NCBI GenBank assembly: GCA_000635015.1
Contig: JFMR01000036.1
Location: 1 to 64,000 of the forward strand
Source: Prochlorococcus sp. scB243_498I20
GTDB lineage: Bacteria > Cyanobacteriota > Cyanobacteriia > PCC-6307 > Cyanobiaceae
Reading direction: 5' to 3'
Length of the DNA stretch: 64,000 bases
The position numbers and the translations under genes were made by a program. This document shows, piece by piece, positions 36,784 through 46,026 of this stretch (its first letter is position 1; every line of letters starts with the position of its first letter). The notes below the pieces were generated by a model. That model ran no database searches. It was not told the origin of the DNA and saw nothing but the letters and a program-made list of their open reading frames with translations.

Positions 36784-37167
36784 TTGGAATTAAGAACAAA
36801 AATCGTCTCATCGGTATTAAGATCACTCAAGTTACCACCAAGGTTTCGTTTAAAAATCGTTAAAGAAGATCCAGTTAGACTTGAACTTAGTCTTACTCCT
36901 TCTTATGGTAAAAATCCAGTCATTGTTGGTATAGTTGAATCTTTAGACTTAGTTGCTCGACGAGATAGAGAAGGTAGATTACCTAGAGATCTTCAAGGCA
37001 CTTGGGACTGGACTGTGAGACATGGAAAAGTTAGTACTGGAGGCTGGAATCCTATGTTGAAAGAGGCATTGCAAACAATGTTTGATACAGGATTACCAGC
37101 AATTGTGTATGAAGAATTAACTGGAGATGAGTATCGACCTGTAGATGGTGTAAGACATGTTAAATAA
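36784..37167 (+). CDS. Conserved cyanobacterial hypothetical protein
   Basis: This 127-aa soluble protein begins at a TTG codon (ELRTKIVSSVLRSLKLPPRFRLKI). Its central part has two striking blocks, LVARRDREGRLPRDLQGTWDW and VRHGKVSTGGWNPMLKEALQ. They look strongly constrained, but I recognise no function. It is in tandem with the DUF2973-like gene and precedes a small hli. Confidence 0.75.
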   Translation: MELRTKIVSSVLRSLKLPPRFRLKIVKEDPVRLELSLTPSYGKNPVIVGIVESLDLVARRDREGRLPRDLQGTWDWTVRHGKVSTGGWNPMLKEALQTMFDTGLPAIVYEELTGDEYRPVDGVRHVK

Positions 37168-37236
37168 ATAATTTATTAATTATCATAAATTCTTCCTTAA
37201 AACGTTAATATAATCAAATAGATGTTTTAGTTAATT

Positions 37237-37383
37237 ATGAATAATAACGATCAACCAAGATTTGGCTTCGTAAATTTCGCAGAAACTTGGAATGGCCGTA
37301 TGGCAATGATGGGTATTTTGATTGGTCTAGGCACAGAATTAATTACTGGACAAAGTATTCTTCGACAAATTGGAATAGGTTAG
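37237..37383 (+). CDS. hli: Short high-light-inducible protein (Hli)
   Basis: This 48-aa one-helix protein has the chlorophyll-binding motif AETWNGRMAMMGILIGLGTE; E16 and N19 are the expected ligands. This is the short Hli form, unlike the 91-aa form at 8930. The 69-bp gap after the preceding TTG-start gene leaves room for its own promoter. Confidence 0.9.
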   Translation: MNNNDQPRFGFVNFAETWNGRMAMMGILIGLGTELITGQSILRQIGIG

Positions 37384-37387
37384 TATT

Positions 37388-37729
37388 TTACTTAATTTCT
37401 TCTGCTTTCACATCAATAGTACTTTCACTAGCTTTTTTATCTAATTGATTCTTCTTACTTATATTCACTAAATCTGCACCGCAACTGATGCAGGTTTCAC
37501 TTAAACCTAATGATATTGCCCCACAATTACTGCATGTATTGATTTTAGATTTGTAAGAGCTAAAACCAATAAACACTAACAATAATAATAGGAGAGGGAT
37601 TAAAAATAAAAGAAGTATAATATTTCCAAGAAAGCTAACGAAAAAGTTAAATCCAAAAATTGGAATAACGATGAGTATGATTAATGAGTAGTTAAGAAGA
37701 TTTTTATTAACTTTAAGAAAATAATTCAC
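37388..37729 (-). CDS. Membrane protein with zinc-ribbon
   Basis: This 113-aa protein has a very hydrophobic N-terminal half with two membrane helices (~12-32 and 34-57), then a zinc ribbon with C66/C69 and C80/C83 (CSNCG...CISCG). The C-terminal tail is charged. No specific family is recognised. It lies 11 bp downstream of the YihY-family gene on the minus strand. Confidence 0.72.
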   Translation of the reverse strand: MNYFLKVNKNLLNYSLIILIVIPIFGFNFFVSFLGNIILLLFLIPLLLLLLVFIGFSSYKSKINTCSNCGAISLGLSETCISCGADLVNISKKNQLDKKASESTIDVKAEEIK

Positions 37730-37740
37730 TTTAGTAATCC

Positions 37741-38670
37741 TTATTTATAATTTCTTTTTTTACTTACTAGAGTCATACTAGCAATTACTACGCTCCAACA
37801 CTGTCCAAAATATAAAATCACTCCTAATAGCCATACCCATAAAGTAAGTACTAGAAAACCTCCAATAAAACCGTATGCTTGAAATCTTACTCCAAGTGAG
37901 AGAATACTTTTACTTACTGCTAAGTTTAAAGTAGTTAAGCCAATTCCAATAAGAAAAGATCCAGGTAAAAGTGGTTTCAATGGAACTTTTCTACTGGGTA
38001 AAAGTGCTTGTAATAAAAGAGCCATTAAAGAAAAGCCAATCAGTGGTATTGCAAACTGACCAACTTGTAATAACGGCAACTTTAACAATAAATCAGAGAT
38101 AAGATTATTAGATTTTGAAAGATTTTCTAAAACGTTACTTGGGATCATCCTTAGATTTGCGCTAATTTGATCTAGTACCATTAAAAAACCAATAAAGAAT
38201 ACTATTAAAAAGGCTTCAACTCTATTTCGGAGAAACTTTGAAGCTTGCACTCTCCAAGCAGCATTAACTTTTTTAGAAGGAATTTCGTCCTCCCAAAGCC
38301 TATCAGAACCCCTTTGAAGAGATAGATATGCATTTCCTGCTGTAAAAAGCAAAAACATAGCCCCAAGAATACCTGCTCCAAAACCTTGATCTATCAAATT
38401 AAATAATGTTGTCTCTACTAACTCAACTACTGAAGGAGGTAAAAGCTGAGCCGCAATTGTAATTATTTGTTGATCTAATCCCTCTTGTTTTCCAAGGAAC
38501 CATGAAGCTATTGAAAGAGAAATTAGAAGGATAGGAAAAAATGACTGAAGTGTGTAGTATGCAAATGCAGCGCTTAAATCAACACAATCAGATTTGCTCC
38601 ATCGCTCACAAGCTCCCCATAAACTTTTCAGTATCCATGTTGAACTTCTCTGCATATTAATTTTCTTCAA
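37741..38670 (-). CDS. YihY/BrkB-family inner membrane protein
   Basis: This 309-aa protein has about six hydrophobic segments and the YihY-family features: DLSAAFAYYTLQSFFPILL near the N-terminus, GFGAGILGAMFLLFTAGNAYLSLQ in the middle, and a C-terminal GFIGGFLVLTLWVWLLGVILYFG. Function in the family is poorly defined. A second ATG lies five codons in. Confidence 0.85.
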   Translation of the reverse strand: MKKINMQRSSTWILKSLWGACERWSKSDCVDLSAAFAYYTLQSFFPILLISLSIASWFLGKQEGLDQQIITIAAQLLPPSVVELVETTLFNLIDQGFGAGILGAMFLLFTAGNAYLSLQRGSDRLWEDEIPSKKVNAAWRVQASKFLRNRVEAFLIVFFIGFLMVLDQISANLRMIPSNVLENLSKSNNLISDLLLKLPLLQVGQFAIPLIGFSLMALLLQALLPSRKVPLKPLLPGSFLIGIGLTTLNLAVSKSILSLGVRFQAYGFIGGFLVLTLWVWLLGVILYFGQCWSVVIASMTLVSKKRNYK

Positions 38671-38746
38671 ATATTTATTTATTTACTTAATTTTTATTGT
38701 ATCTGATTAAGAAATTTTTCAAGCAAATTTTTTATTTATGATGCAA

Positions 38747-39547
38747 CTATTTTTCTAATAATAAATTGCCCCATGGCTTTAAAATTTCAAATTTTTCTAT
38801 AGATCCACAAGCAATCAATGGAAAATTAACATCGCTCAAGTCTTCTCCTGCAACTAAATTTAAAGGATCTTTTTCTAACCACTTTATAGAACAATTCAGT
38901 TCTTCTAATAGAAGCCAGGCTGCTGCAATATCCCATATCTTTGGGGTTGATTCTATTGCTCCGAAAGTTTGTCCCATCGCTACACTCGTAAGATTTAAAC
39001 TCGAAACACCTAAGAGTCTGATTTTGCCAGGAAATACTGAGTTTGGTTTTTTTTGTAAAATTTTTATTGATCTACTACATAAAGAAATGCATTCACTTTG
39101 ACGATTATTTTGGCTAGGATATATCTTCTTGTTATTTAACCAAACCCCTTTACCTTTAATGGATACAAACTTTTTTTTCAATGTAGGAATTATTAAAAAA
39201 GAAGATTGTGGGTTACCATCAACGAACCTTGCTACTGATATAGACCAGTAAGGAATACCTGCAGCAAAATTTGTTGTCCCATCAAGTGGATCTACCACCC
39301 AGTAAGCTTTTGAATTTGGAATTAACTTTTGTCCTTCTTCACTAAGGACGCCTTCACCTGGGGCTATTGAAGCTAAGCCATCTACAATTGTTTTGTCACT
39401 CCATAAATCACAACTTGTTAATAAAGATCCATCTTCTTTATTGCTGGCGCTAATATTTCCAAAATCTTTTGTTTGACGTTGACTAATCAATTCAAATAAA
39501 GAATCTAATTCACGTAGTTGCTTATTAGTTAAATTTGGTGGATTCAT
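38747..39547 (-). CDS. Inositol monophosphatase-family phosphatase
   Basis: This ~266-aa Mg2+-dependent phosphatase has motif A WVVDPLDGTTNFAAGIPYWSISVA and motif B WDIAAAWLLLEE. Substrates of this family include inositol phosphates, PAP and histidinol phosphate; specificity is not evident here. The ATG at 39547 avoids overlap with the TolC-like gene; a TTG at 39562 would overlap it by 13 bp. Confidence 0.87.
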   Translation of the reverse strand: MNPPNLTNKQLRELDSLFELISQRQTKDFGNISASNKEDGSLLTSCDLWSDKTIVDGLASIAPGEGVLSEEGQKLIPNSKAYWVVDPLDGTTNFAAGIPYWSISVARFVDGNPQSSFLIIPTLKKKFVSIKGKGVWLNNKKIYPSQNNRQSECISLCSRSIKILQKKPNSVFPGKIRLLGVSSLNLTSVAMGQTFGAIESTPKIWDIAAAWLLLEELNCSIKWLEKDPLNLVAGEDLSDVNFPLIACGSIEKFEILKPWGNLLLEK

Positions 39548-39549
39548 TT

Positions 39550-40977
39550 TTATATATTGCAAATAGACTCTGTATCTTTAATTTTATTATTATTACTACC
39601 CAAACAATTTTTATTTATATCAAGGAAAGTTAATCTTTCTAATTCATCTATATTTAGATTGTAATTATATATTGCATTAATTTTTTTTGATTTCGCATTA
39701 CTTAATTCACTTTGCCTAACAAGAACATCTTTGAGAGTTGATATTCCGACATCATATCTAAGTCTAGAAAGCCTTACAGACTCTTTGCTAGATTCAATTT
39801 CTTTAAGAGAAGAGATTATTTTTTCTTCATTTAATTTAAGATTTAAATAGGATTTACTAATACTTGTGGTTAAAACATTTTTTAGATTTTCATGAGCATA
39901 TTTTTCTGCATCTGCATCTGCTATTTTTGATTTGTAGGAGTTTTTATTTTGTCCGCCATCAAAAATACTCCATGCAAAATTTAGACTTATGGTATTTGTA
40001 TAATTAGATCCAGATTTTTCAGAGTTGATATTAGTTGAAAGAGAGTCACCCTTTGAAAATGTACTAGATAATGAATTACTGATATAGATATTTGGCTTAT
40101 TTTGAGCTAAAAAGCTATCTGCTTGGCTCTTCTTGATTGATTTCTGAAGAATTAGGTTTTTTAAGGAAAGATTTTTATCTAAACCTTCATTAATATTTTT
40201 ATTCAATTTATAATTCCAAAACCCTATAAGACTTTGCTCTTTATTAGTCTCGAAATCTCCCTTAATATTAAGAATCTCTTTAAGAGAAATTTTATTAATT
40301 TTATGTTTTATTTTCTTTTCATTTAGTGATTGTTGATCTCGAGATAATTGAGCTTCTGCTTCAAGAACTTCAAATTTTGTACCAATTCCAGCATCTAGTT
40401 TCGCTTTGGCATTTTCTAAACTTGTAATTGATAAATCAAGTGTGAATTTTTTATTTTGAATATCTTGATATGACTTTTTGTATTTGTGATATCTGATTCT
40501 TGCTTCTTGAATTAAATCTTTTTTCTTAATCTCATAATTATTTTCTGCAATTTTGTAGTTTATTTTGGCAATTTTAATTTCAGATCCTCTAAGCGGGGCA
40601 ATTACATCCCATTTAATGTTTAGGGAGGGATTAGCCGTAAATTGTGATGTTTTTAAAGTAGGTGAATTGCTATTATATTTTTTACCTGCGACATATTTTG
40701 GTAAACCGTTGGCTTGAAAATTTAAGGATGGGTATCTTTTTGCAATTTGACTGGAAAGATTAAAGTTTGCAGAGGCTACTAGATTTTTTAATGATTTTAA
40801 TTCTTGATTATTTAATATAAGTTTTTCTATTTCTTGATAATCAACAAAAGTAATATTTGATTTTTCTTCTAAAACATTATCAATGTAATTTTTTGTTTCG
40901 CTCGATAGAACATTCAAGGTGTTCATACTTAGAGTAAGCGGCAATAATAGGAAAGGATTGATTACTCTTCTAAGCAT
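39550..40977 (-). CDS. TolC-like outer-membrane efflux protein
   Basis: This 475-aa protein has an N-terminal signal-like segment (VINPFLLLPLTLSMNTLNVLSS) and repeated long amphipathic helices with OEP-family patterns (KAKLDAGIGTKFEVLEAEAQLSRDQQ; SRLRYDVGISTLKDVLVRQSEL), one per half, as in TolC. It exports proteins or small molecules with an inner-membrane partner that is not in the window. Confidence 0.88.
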   Translation of the reverse strand: MLRRVINPFLLLPLTLSMNTLNVLSSETKNYIDNVLEEKSNITFVDYQEIEKLILNNQELKSLKNLVASANFNLSSQIAKRYPSLNFQANGLPKYVAGKKYNSNSPTLKTSQFTANPSLNIKWDVIAPLRGSEIKIAKINYKIAENNYEIKKKDLIQEARIRYHKYKKSYQDIQNKKFTLDLSITSLENAKAKLDAGIGTKFEVLEAEAQLSRDQQSLNEKKIKHKINKISLKEILNIKGDFETNKEQSLIGFWNYKLNKNINEGLDKNLSLKNLILQKSIKKSQADSFLAQNKPNIYISNSLSSTFSKGDSLSTNINSEKSGSNYTNTISLNFAWSIFDGGQNKNSYKSKIADADAEKYAHENLKNVLTTSISKSYLNLKLNEEKIISSLKEIESSKESVRLSRLRYDVGISTLKDVLVRQSELSNAKSKKINAIYNYNLNIDELERLTFLDINKNCLGSNNNKIKDTESICNI

Positions 40978-41003
40978 GTTTTAAAGTATCGAAAAATATT
41001 CGA

Positions 41004-42383
41004 TTAACCAATCAAAGTATTAATAATATCATTTGAATCATCAAGAACGTGAATTTTAGTATTTATTTGATTTTCCACTTCTTGAATATTTTTATCATCT
41101 AAAAATAAATCAGTATTAATTTTTAACATAATAGATGGTATGTAAACAGCTTCTCCTAGATCCTTATTTTTCAGTCCGTAAATTAGATCTTCTCCAGTAA
41201 GAAGGCCTGTAACAACTTGATCTTGACCCCAATAAATACTTGGCAAACCATATAAATTAATTGTTAATCCATTAATTAAGTTTAATTTCTTAACTATAGG
41301 AATCAGAGCTTCATAAACTAATTTACCAACAATCCAACTAACTTTTTTGGGCTTTTTTACTTTTTGGGGTAGGTTTTGAGTCTTCTCTCTTAATGCTTCT
41401 AGAAAGTTTCTAATAGTCCCAACTCCATTAGATTCTTGTGGCATATTTTCGTAGGTTTTGTAACTAGGTAAATTTGTACCGGCAATTAAATACCATTCGT
41501 CTGCCAGCCAACAAAAACGAGTCCCAAGAGTAATTTGTAGAGAGGCTTGAATCCTCTCAACTTGTTTAATAGTTTTTTTTGCGTATTCTGGGCTTATTGA
41601 TTTCAATCCATCATTTTCAGGTCTAAATTTTGTCAGTCCTACAGGAACTATTGCGACTGAAAGTACTGTCTGAGAGCTTTTTTTGTAGAATTCAGCAAGT
41701 TCCAGAATTGATTGCTCAAGAATATCCCCATCATTTATATCTGGACAAACAACAATTTGAGCATGTATTTGAATAGAGTTTTTTTCAAACCATGAAATTT
41801 GATCAAGAATCATTCTTGCTTTTTTATTTTTTAACAATTTTTCTCTTGTGGCGGGATCAGTTGCATGAACTGAAATAAAAAGTGGGGATAGTTTTTGCGT
41901 AGCAATTCTTTCCCAGTCTTCTTTTGTTAAATTTGTAAGAGTTAAATAAGAGCCATATAGAAAACTTAATCTATAATCATCATCTTTTATATAAAGGCTT
42001 TTTCTTTTACCACTTGGCTGTTGATCAATAAAACAAAATGGACATCTATTATTACATTGCTTGATTGAATCAAATAATGCATCTTTAAAATTTATACCTA
42101 AATTGACGTCTTGATCTTTTTCAATACTTATATTGTGAATGTCATGATTTTTATCTAAAACTGATATGTCTAAAATTTCTTCACTAATGAGAATCTGATA
42201 ATCAATTAAATCTCTTGGTTTTTTCCCATTAATACTGATAATTGAATCACCTGATTCAAATCCTATTTCTTCAGCAATGGAATTAGCTTCAATACTTTCA
42301 ATTTCTGCAGGGTTTATTTTATAAGTAATATTAGGAACCAAAAGATCATTGGGATCTTCCGTGTAATTAATTTCTTGCCACAC
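41004..42383 (-). CDS. PDZ-radical SAM-DUF512 protein
   Basis: This 459-aa protein has an N-terminal PDZ-like domain (~20-90: EANSIAEEIGFESGDSIISING). A radical-SAM-type CxxxCxxC motif follows, C110/C114/C117 (CNNRCPFCFID), then the DUF512 region. It is a cyanobacterial Fe-S protein of unknown reaction. It starts with GTG. The 178-bp gap to the DUF3120 gene contains a possible 37-aa ORF. Confidence 0.86.
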   Translation of the reverse strand: MWQEINYTEDPNDLLVPNITYKINPAEIESIEANSIAEEIGFESGDSIISINGKKPRDLIDYQILISEEILDISVLDKNHDIHNISIEKDQDVNLGINFKDALFDSIKQCNNRCPFCFIDQQPSGKRKSLYIKDDDYRLSFLYGSYLTLTNLTKEDWERIATQKLSPLFISVHATDPATREKLLKNKKARMILDQISWFEKNSIQIHAQIVVCPDINDGDILEQSILELAEFYKKSSQTVLSVAIVPVGLTKFRPENDGLKSISPEYAKKTIKQVERIQASLQITLGTRFCWLADEWYLIAGTNLPSYKTYENMPQESNGVGTIRNFLEALREKTQNLPQKVKKPKKVSWIVGKLVYEALIPIVKKLNLINGLTINLYGLPSIYWGQDQVVTGLLTGEDLIYGLKNKDLGEAVYIPSIMLKINTDLFLDDKNIQEVENQINTKIHVLDDSNDIINTLIG

Positions 42384-42429
42384 AATTTAAGGCCAAATAC
42401 TCATATTTATATTTATTCTAAACTTATAT

Positions 42430-42543
42430 ATGACTCAAAGTGTATTAAATACTTTTAAAAAACTAAATATAGGTATGAAATCATGGGCCTTTTATTTATT
42501 AAAATATGACATTCGCAGTTTTCTAAAACACGATTTAGATTAA
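42430..42543 (+). CDS. Possible 37-aa microprotein
   Basis: This ATG-to-TAA frame (MTQSVLNTFKKLNIGMKSW...) fills most of the gap between the radical-SAM gene and the DUF3120 gene. It is basic, with an amphipathic helix and aromatic residues. There is no family support, and length alone is weak evidence in AT-rich DNA. Confidence 0.35.
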   Translation: MTQSVLNTFKKLNIGMKSWAFYLLKYDIRSFLKHDLD

Positions 42544-42561
42544 TTAAAATAAACTTTTTCA

Positions 42562-43329
42562 TTGAAAGAATTAATTACAAAAAATACAGAAGTAAAAGAT
42601 AAATTCAACTATGAATCTCATAAAACAGTTGATTCATACGAAAATAGTTTTTTATCAAATCCTATATCTTTAAGATTGTGGGCTTCTTTCTTTGTAATTT
42701 TACCTATTTTTGTTCAAGCTCCTTGGGTTAGATTAGAACCAATAAGTGCTCTTTGTTTTACTTTTGTTATTGTCTTAGTGGCAATTGTTTTGAATCAGAA
42801 AGGATCAAGTAAGTGGTTTATTGTCAGTTCATTATTACTTGGTGTATCAGGTAGTTGGCTTGGTGGATGTTTGTTTTGGGGATGGTTAAGCCCTTTTCCT
42901 ATCCTACACATACCTGTTGAAGCTGTAGTTCTTCCATTAGCTTTAATTGGATTTGGTACTAATTGGAGAATAGGTTCAAGTTTTTATATTTCTTCTTTAT
43001 TTGGAACCGCAGTTACCGACATTACAATATTTTTAATCGGAATAATGAATCAATGGAGGCAGGTAATTACAGCAGATGCTGAAAAAGCACCTATGATTCT
43101 TCAAAAAACTTCTGAGAGTCTTATTCAAATAAAATCATTATCAATTATCGTTTTTGTTGCTCTTATACTTTGGTTTATTTCAAAAGAAATTTTAGATTCT
43201 GCCACAATTAATACTACTAGTGGTAAAGCACTCTTAGTTTCTGGTTACGTAATTCAAACGACATTAATTGTTGATGGTATTTTTATTGTTTTAGCAATTC
43301 TGCAACCAACTTTTAGTGGATTGGTTTAA
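42562..43329 (+). CDS. DUF3120 membrane protein
   Basis: This 255-aa cyanobacterial membrane protein has about six hydrophobic segments (LWASFFVILPIFVQAPWVRL; ISALCFTFVIVLVAIVL; LLLGVSGSWLGGCLFWGWL...). It has a TTG start and a polar N-terminal ~30 residues. Its TAA overlaps the nadB ATG by one base, suggesting translational coupling; function is unknown. Confidence 0.83.
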   Translation: MKELITKNTEVKDKFNYESHKTVDSYENSFLSNPISLRLWASFFVILPIFVQAPWVRLEPISALCFTFVIVLVAIVLNQKGSSKWFIVSSLLLGVSGSWLGGCLFWGWLSPFPILHIPVEAVVLPLALIGFGTNWRIGSSFYISSLFGTAVTDITIFLIGIMNQWRQVITADAEKAPMILQKTSESLIQIKSLSIIVFVALILWFISKEILDSATINTTSGKALLVSGYVIQTTLIVDGIFIVLAILQPTFSGLV

Positions 43330-44996
43330 TGTTAAGGCCTCCATTTTCGCAAGAACCGATACCAATAAATAATTGGGATGTAATCGTTATAGGCGCTGGA
43401 GCTGCTGGCCTTATGACTTGTCTTGAATTACCCTCAAATTTAAAAGTCCTTCTTTTAAATAGAAATACTAGTAAGGTATCTTCCAGCAGATGGGCTCAAG
43501 GAGGAATTGCATCTGTTGTGAGACAAGATGATTCATTTGAACTTCATGCTGAGGATACTTTAAAAGCAGGTGATGGACTATGTGATTTTCAAGCTGTAGA
43601 AATGCTAGTTAAAGAAGCTCCAGGTTGTGTAGAAAGGTTGCAGAATTTAGGGATGATTTTTGATCAAAGTTTTGATCAACTAGCTACTACCTTGGAAGCA
43701 GCCCATTCACGAAGAAGAGTCCTACATGTTAAAGATCGAACTGGACGAGCATTGGTTGAAGTTCTAGAAGATCATATTGAGAATCAAAAAAATATTCTTC
43801 ACTGCAGGGGTGTAAGAGTAACTGAACTTATCATTGAAAATAAAGAATGTAGAGGAGTGCAGGTTCTTGATGGAGCAAATTTATATTGGATTAAATCTAG
43901 AGCTGTTGTTTTGGCTACAGGTGGTGGTGGGCACTTATTTACAAATACAACAAATCCTGCTCAATCATCAGGTGAAGGGATTGCTCTTGCATGGAAAGCA
44001 GGAGCTGCGATCGAAGATTTAGAGTTCGTGCAATTTCATCCAACAGCTTTAAAATTTTATGGTGCACCTTGTTTCTTAATATCTGAGGCACTTAGAGGGG
44101 AAGGAGCGATTTTAGTTGATAAAAATGGTGAAAGTCCAGTTAAAAATCTTGAAAATCGTGATTTATCTACTAGAGATCAGGTAAGTAGAGCAATTATGAA
44201 AAATATGCATGATAATGATGTAGATCATGTTGGCTTAGATCTACGGTATATTGACCCAGAAAAAATCATAGAGCGCTTTCCCACGATCTTAAGTAGATGT
44301 CAGGAATATGGCGTTAACCCTTTAAATGAGGTTATTCCCGTAGCTCCTGCAGCTCATTATTGGATGGGAGGTGTTAAAACTGATCTAAATGCATCTTCAA
44401 CAAGAAAAGGATTATATGCCGTTGGAGAAGTTGCTTCTACAGGTGTGCATGGTGCTAATAGGCTGGCAAGTAATTCACTGATGGAGTGTCTTGTTTTCGC
44501 AAGAAAAATGTCTTCAATTGTTTTGAATGACTTTTCTAAATTTGAAAAATTTGATAGATCATTTCAAGAGTTTAATATTGAAGATCCTAAAGAAGATCAA
44601 ATTTCTATAATTGCTGAAAAAATTGATGAACTAAGAAAACTATGTTGGTTAAATTTAGGCGTATCTCGAAATAAGGCAAATATGAGTAAATTCTTAAATT
44701 ACATTCAAAATGATATAGATAAATTAAATAAAAATGATTTACTAAATAGTCTTGAAAAAATAAAATTTGATCAAAATATAAAACTTAGTGAACGCAATAG
44801 AAGAGCTTTAAATCTACTACTTGATTTAAAGAATAGACAAATAACCACCATAATTTTATTGAAAGCTTGTCTATTTAGAGAGGAAAGTAGAGGAGGGCAT
44901 TATAGAGATGATTTCCCTAATAAAGATAAAAATTGGGAATGCCATACTAGACAACAGTTAGATCAAAAAATTCAAAAAAGATTTATTAGAAATTAA
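43329..44996 (+). CDS. nadB: L-aspartate oxidase
   Basis: This 555-aa FAD enzyme converts aspartate to iminoaspartate, the first step of NAD synthesis. FAD motif IVIGAGAAGLMTCLEL, then SSRWAQGGIASVVRQDDS, LEFVQFHPTAL, and GEVASTGVHGANRLASNSLMEC. The C-terminal helical domain is present. It overlaps the VKOR-Trx gene by 11 bp at the 3' end. nadA is not in the window. Confidence 0.95.
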   Translation: MLRPPFSQEPIPINNWDVIVIGAGAAGLMTCLELPSNLKVLLLNRNTSKVSSSRWAQGGIASVVRQDDSFELHAEDTLKAGDGLCDFQAVEMLVKEAPGCVERLQNLGMIFDQSFDQLATTLEAAHSRRRVLHVKDRTGRALVEVLEDHIENQKNILHCRGVRVTELIIENKECRGVQVLDGANLYWIKSRAVVLATGGGGHLFTNTTNPAQSSGEGIALAWKAGAAIEDLEFVQFHPTALKFYGAPCFLISEALRGEGAILVDKNGESPVKNLENRDLSTRDQVSRAIMKNMHDNDVDHVGLDLRYIDPEKIIERFPTILSRCQEYGVNPLNEVIPVAPAAHYWMGGVKTDLNASSTRKGLYAVGEVASTGVHGANRLASNSLMECLVFARKMSSIVLNDFSKFEKFDRSFQEFNIEDPKEDQISIIAEKIDELRKLCWLNLGVSRNKANMSKFLNYIQNDIDKLNKNDLLNSLEKIKFDQNIKLSERNRRALNLLLDLKNRQITTIILLKACLFREESRGGHYRDDFPNKDKNWECHTRQQLDQKIQKRFIRN

Positions 44997-45921
44997 GATC
45001 TCCCTGATAGTTAGTTTTTGCTGCTAATTCATTTAAGTCACGCGTACCACTAATAATTTCTCCATTTATTTCCCAAGAAGGAAATCCACTTATTCCTTTC
45101 GTTTGGCAAAGCTCATACTCATTATCTTTACCATCTTTAGCACACTCAACTACTTTTAATTCTTTAACTGCTTCCTTACCAAATAATTGTTTTTGATCGT
45201 GGCAATGAGGGCACCAGTATGCACTATACATAACAATATTGTTTTCACTTAAAAATTTTGCAAACTTTACCTTTTGGGGAGAGCTTGAAGTGGTAATTAT
45301 TGGCGATACATTTTCAGTGGGGTTTGCAACATCAATAGCATTAGAGGGGTCAACGTTTGTTGACCAAATTAGCCCACCTAGCAGTACACTAATAGCTACA
45401 ATGAAACCTCTAAAAATCATAGGTTCTCTACTTTCGAACTTTGCTCCAATCATAGAAATTATAAAGATAGAAAACGATAAAATTGCTGAAAGTATACAAA
45501 AAAAGCAATATGCTTGAATCTTAAAAAACATTATATTTATCAATAAAAAGCTAAATGTTGATGACGCACAAGAAATTAGAAATACTAACCACCATAAAAA
45601 CTTATTTAGTTTTTCTTTTGGGGAAATCAAATTAAGCGAGAGTATTATTGTGATAACTAATATTGATAAATATGTTATAAATCCAGCTAATGAGAGAGGT
45701 ATACTAACTTGATTATTTTCAAATAAAGTACCCCAAGGACTATTTAAAACCGTTTCACAACCATTTTTTATCCCTGGGCATGAAAGCGAAGTAAATAATC
45801 CCCAGTTTTTTAAGGTAATCGAACCTGTATCAACTATGCCTATAGTGCTTAGAATTGCGATTATGATTTTTGGCCATTTCAAATCTTTTTTATTTCTTCT
45901 GTTTAAAGTCTTAAGGGCCAT
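44986..45921 (-). CDS. VKOR-thioredoxin fusion (disulfide-forming enzyme)
   Basis: This 311-aa protein fuses a membrane VKOR domain to a C-terminal thioredoxin-like domain. VKOR has loop cysteines C48/C55 and the redox CFFC (C139/C142) among membrane helices. The thioredoxin active site is CPHC (C237/C240) near residue 237. It oxidises cysteines of lumenal or periplasmic proteins and feeds electrons to quinone, the cyanobacterial substitute for DsbA/DsbB. Confidence 0.93.
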   Translation of the reverse strand: MALKTLNRRNKKDLKWPKIIIAILSTIGIVDTGSITLKNWGLFTSLSCPGIKNGCETVLNSPWGTLFENNQVSIPLSLAGFITYLSILVITIILSLNLISPKEKLNKFLWWLVFLISCASSTFSFLLINIMFFKIQAYCFFCILSAILSFSIFIISMIGAKFESREPMIFRGFIVAISVLLGGLIWSTNVDPSNAIDVANPTENVSPIITTSSSPQKVKFAKFLSENNIVMYSAYWCPHCHDQKQLFGKEAVKELKVVECAKDGKDNEYELCQTKGISGFPSWEINGEIISGTRDLNELAAKTNYQGDLNF

Positions 45922-46026
45922 ACAAAAAGAAAGTTTGTTATTTACATTATCTATCCTAATATTATCTTGGCATGAGAGTTATATACAAAATGCTTTTTAA
46001 ATCTTTTAATTCTTATTTTTCAAGTT

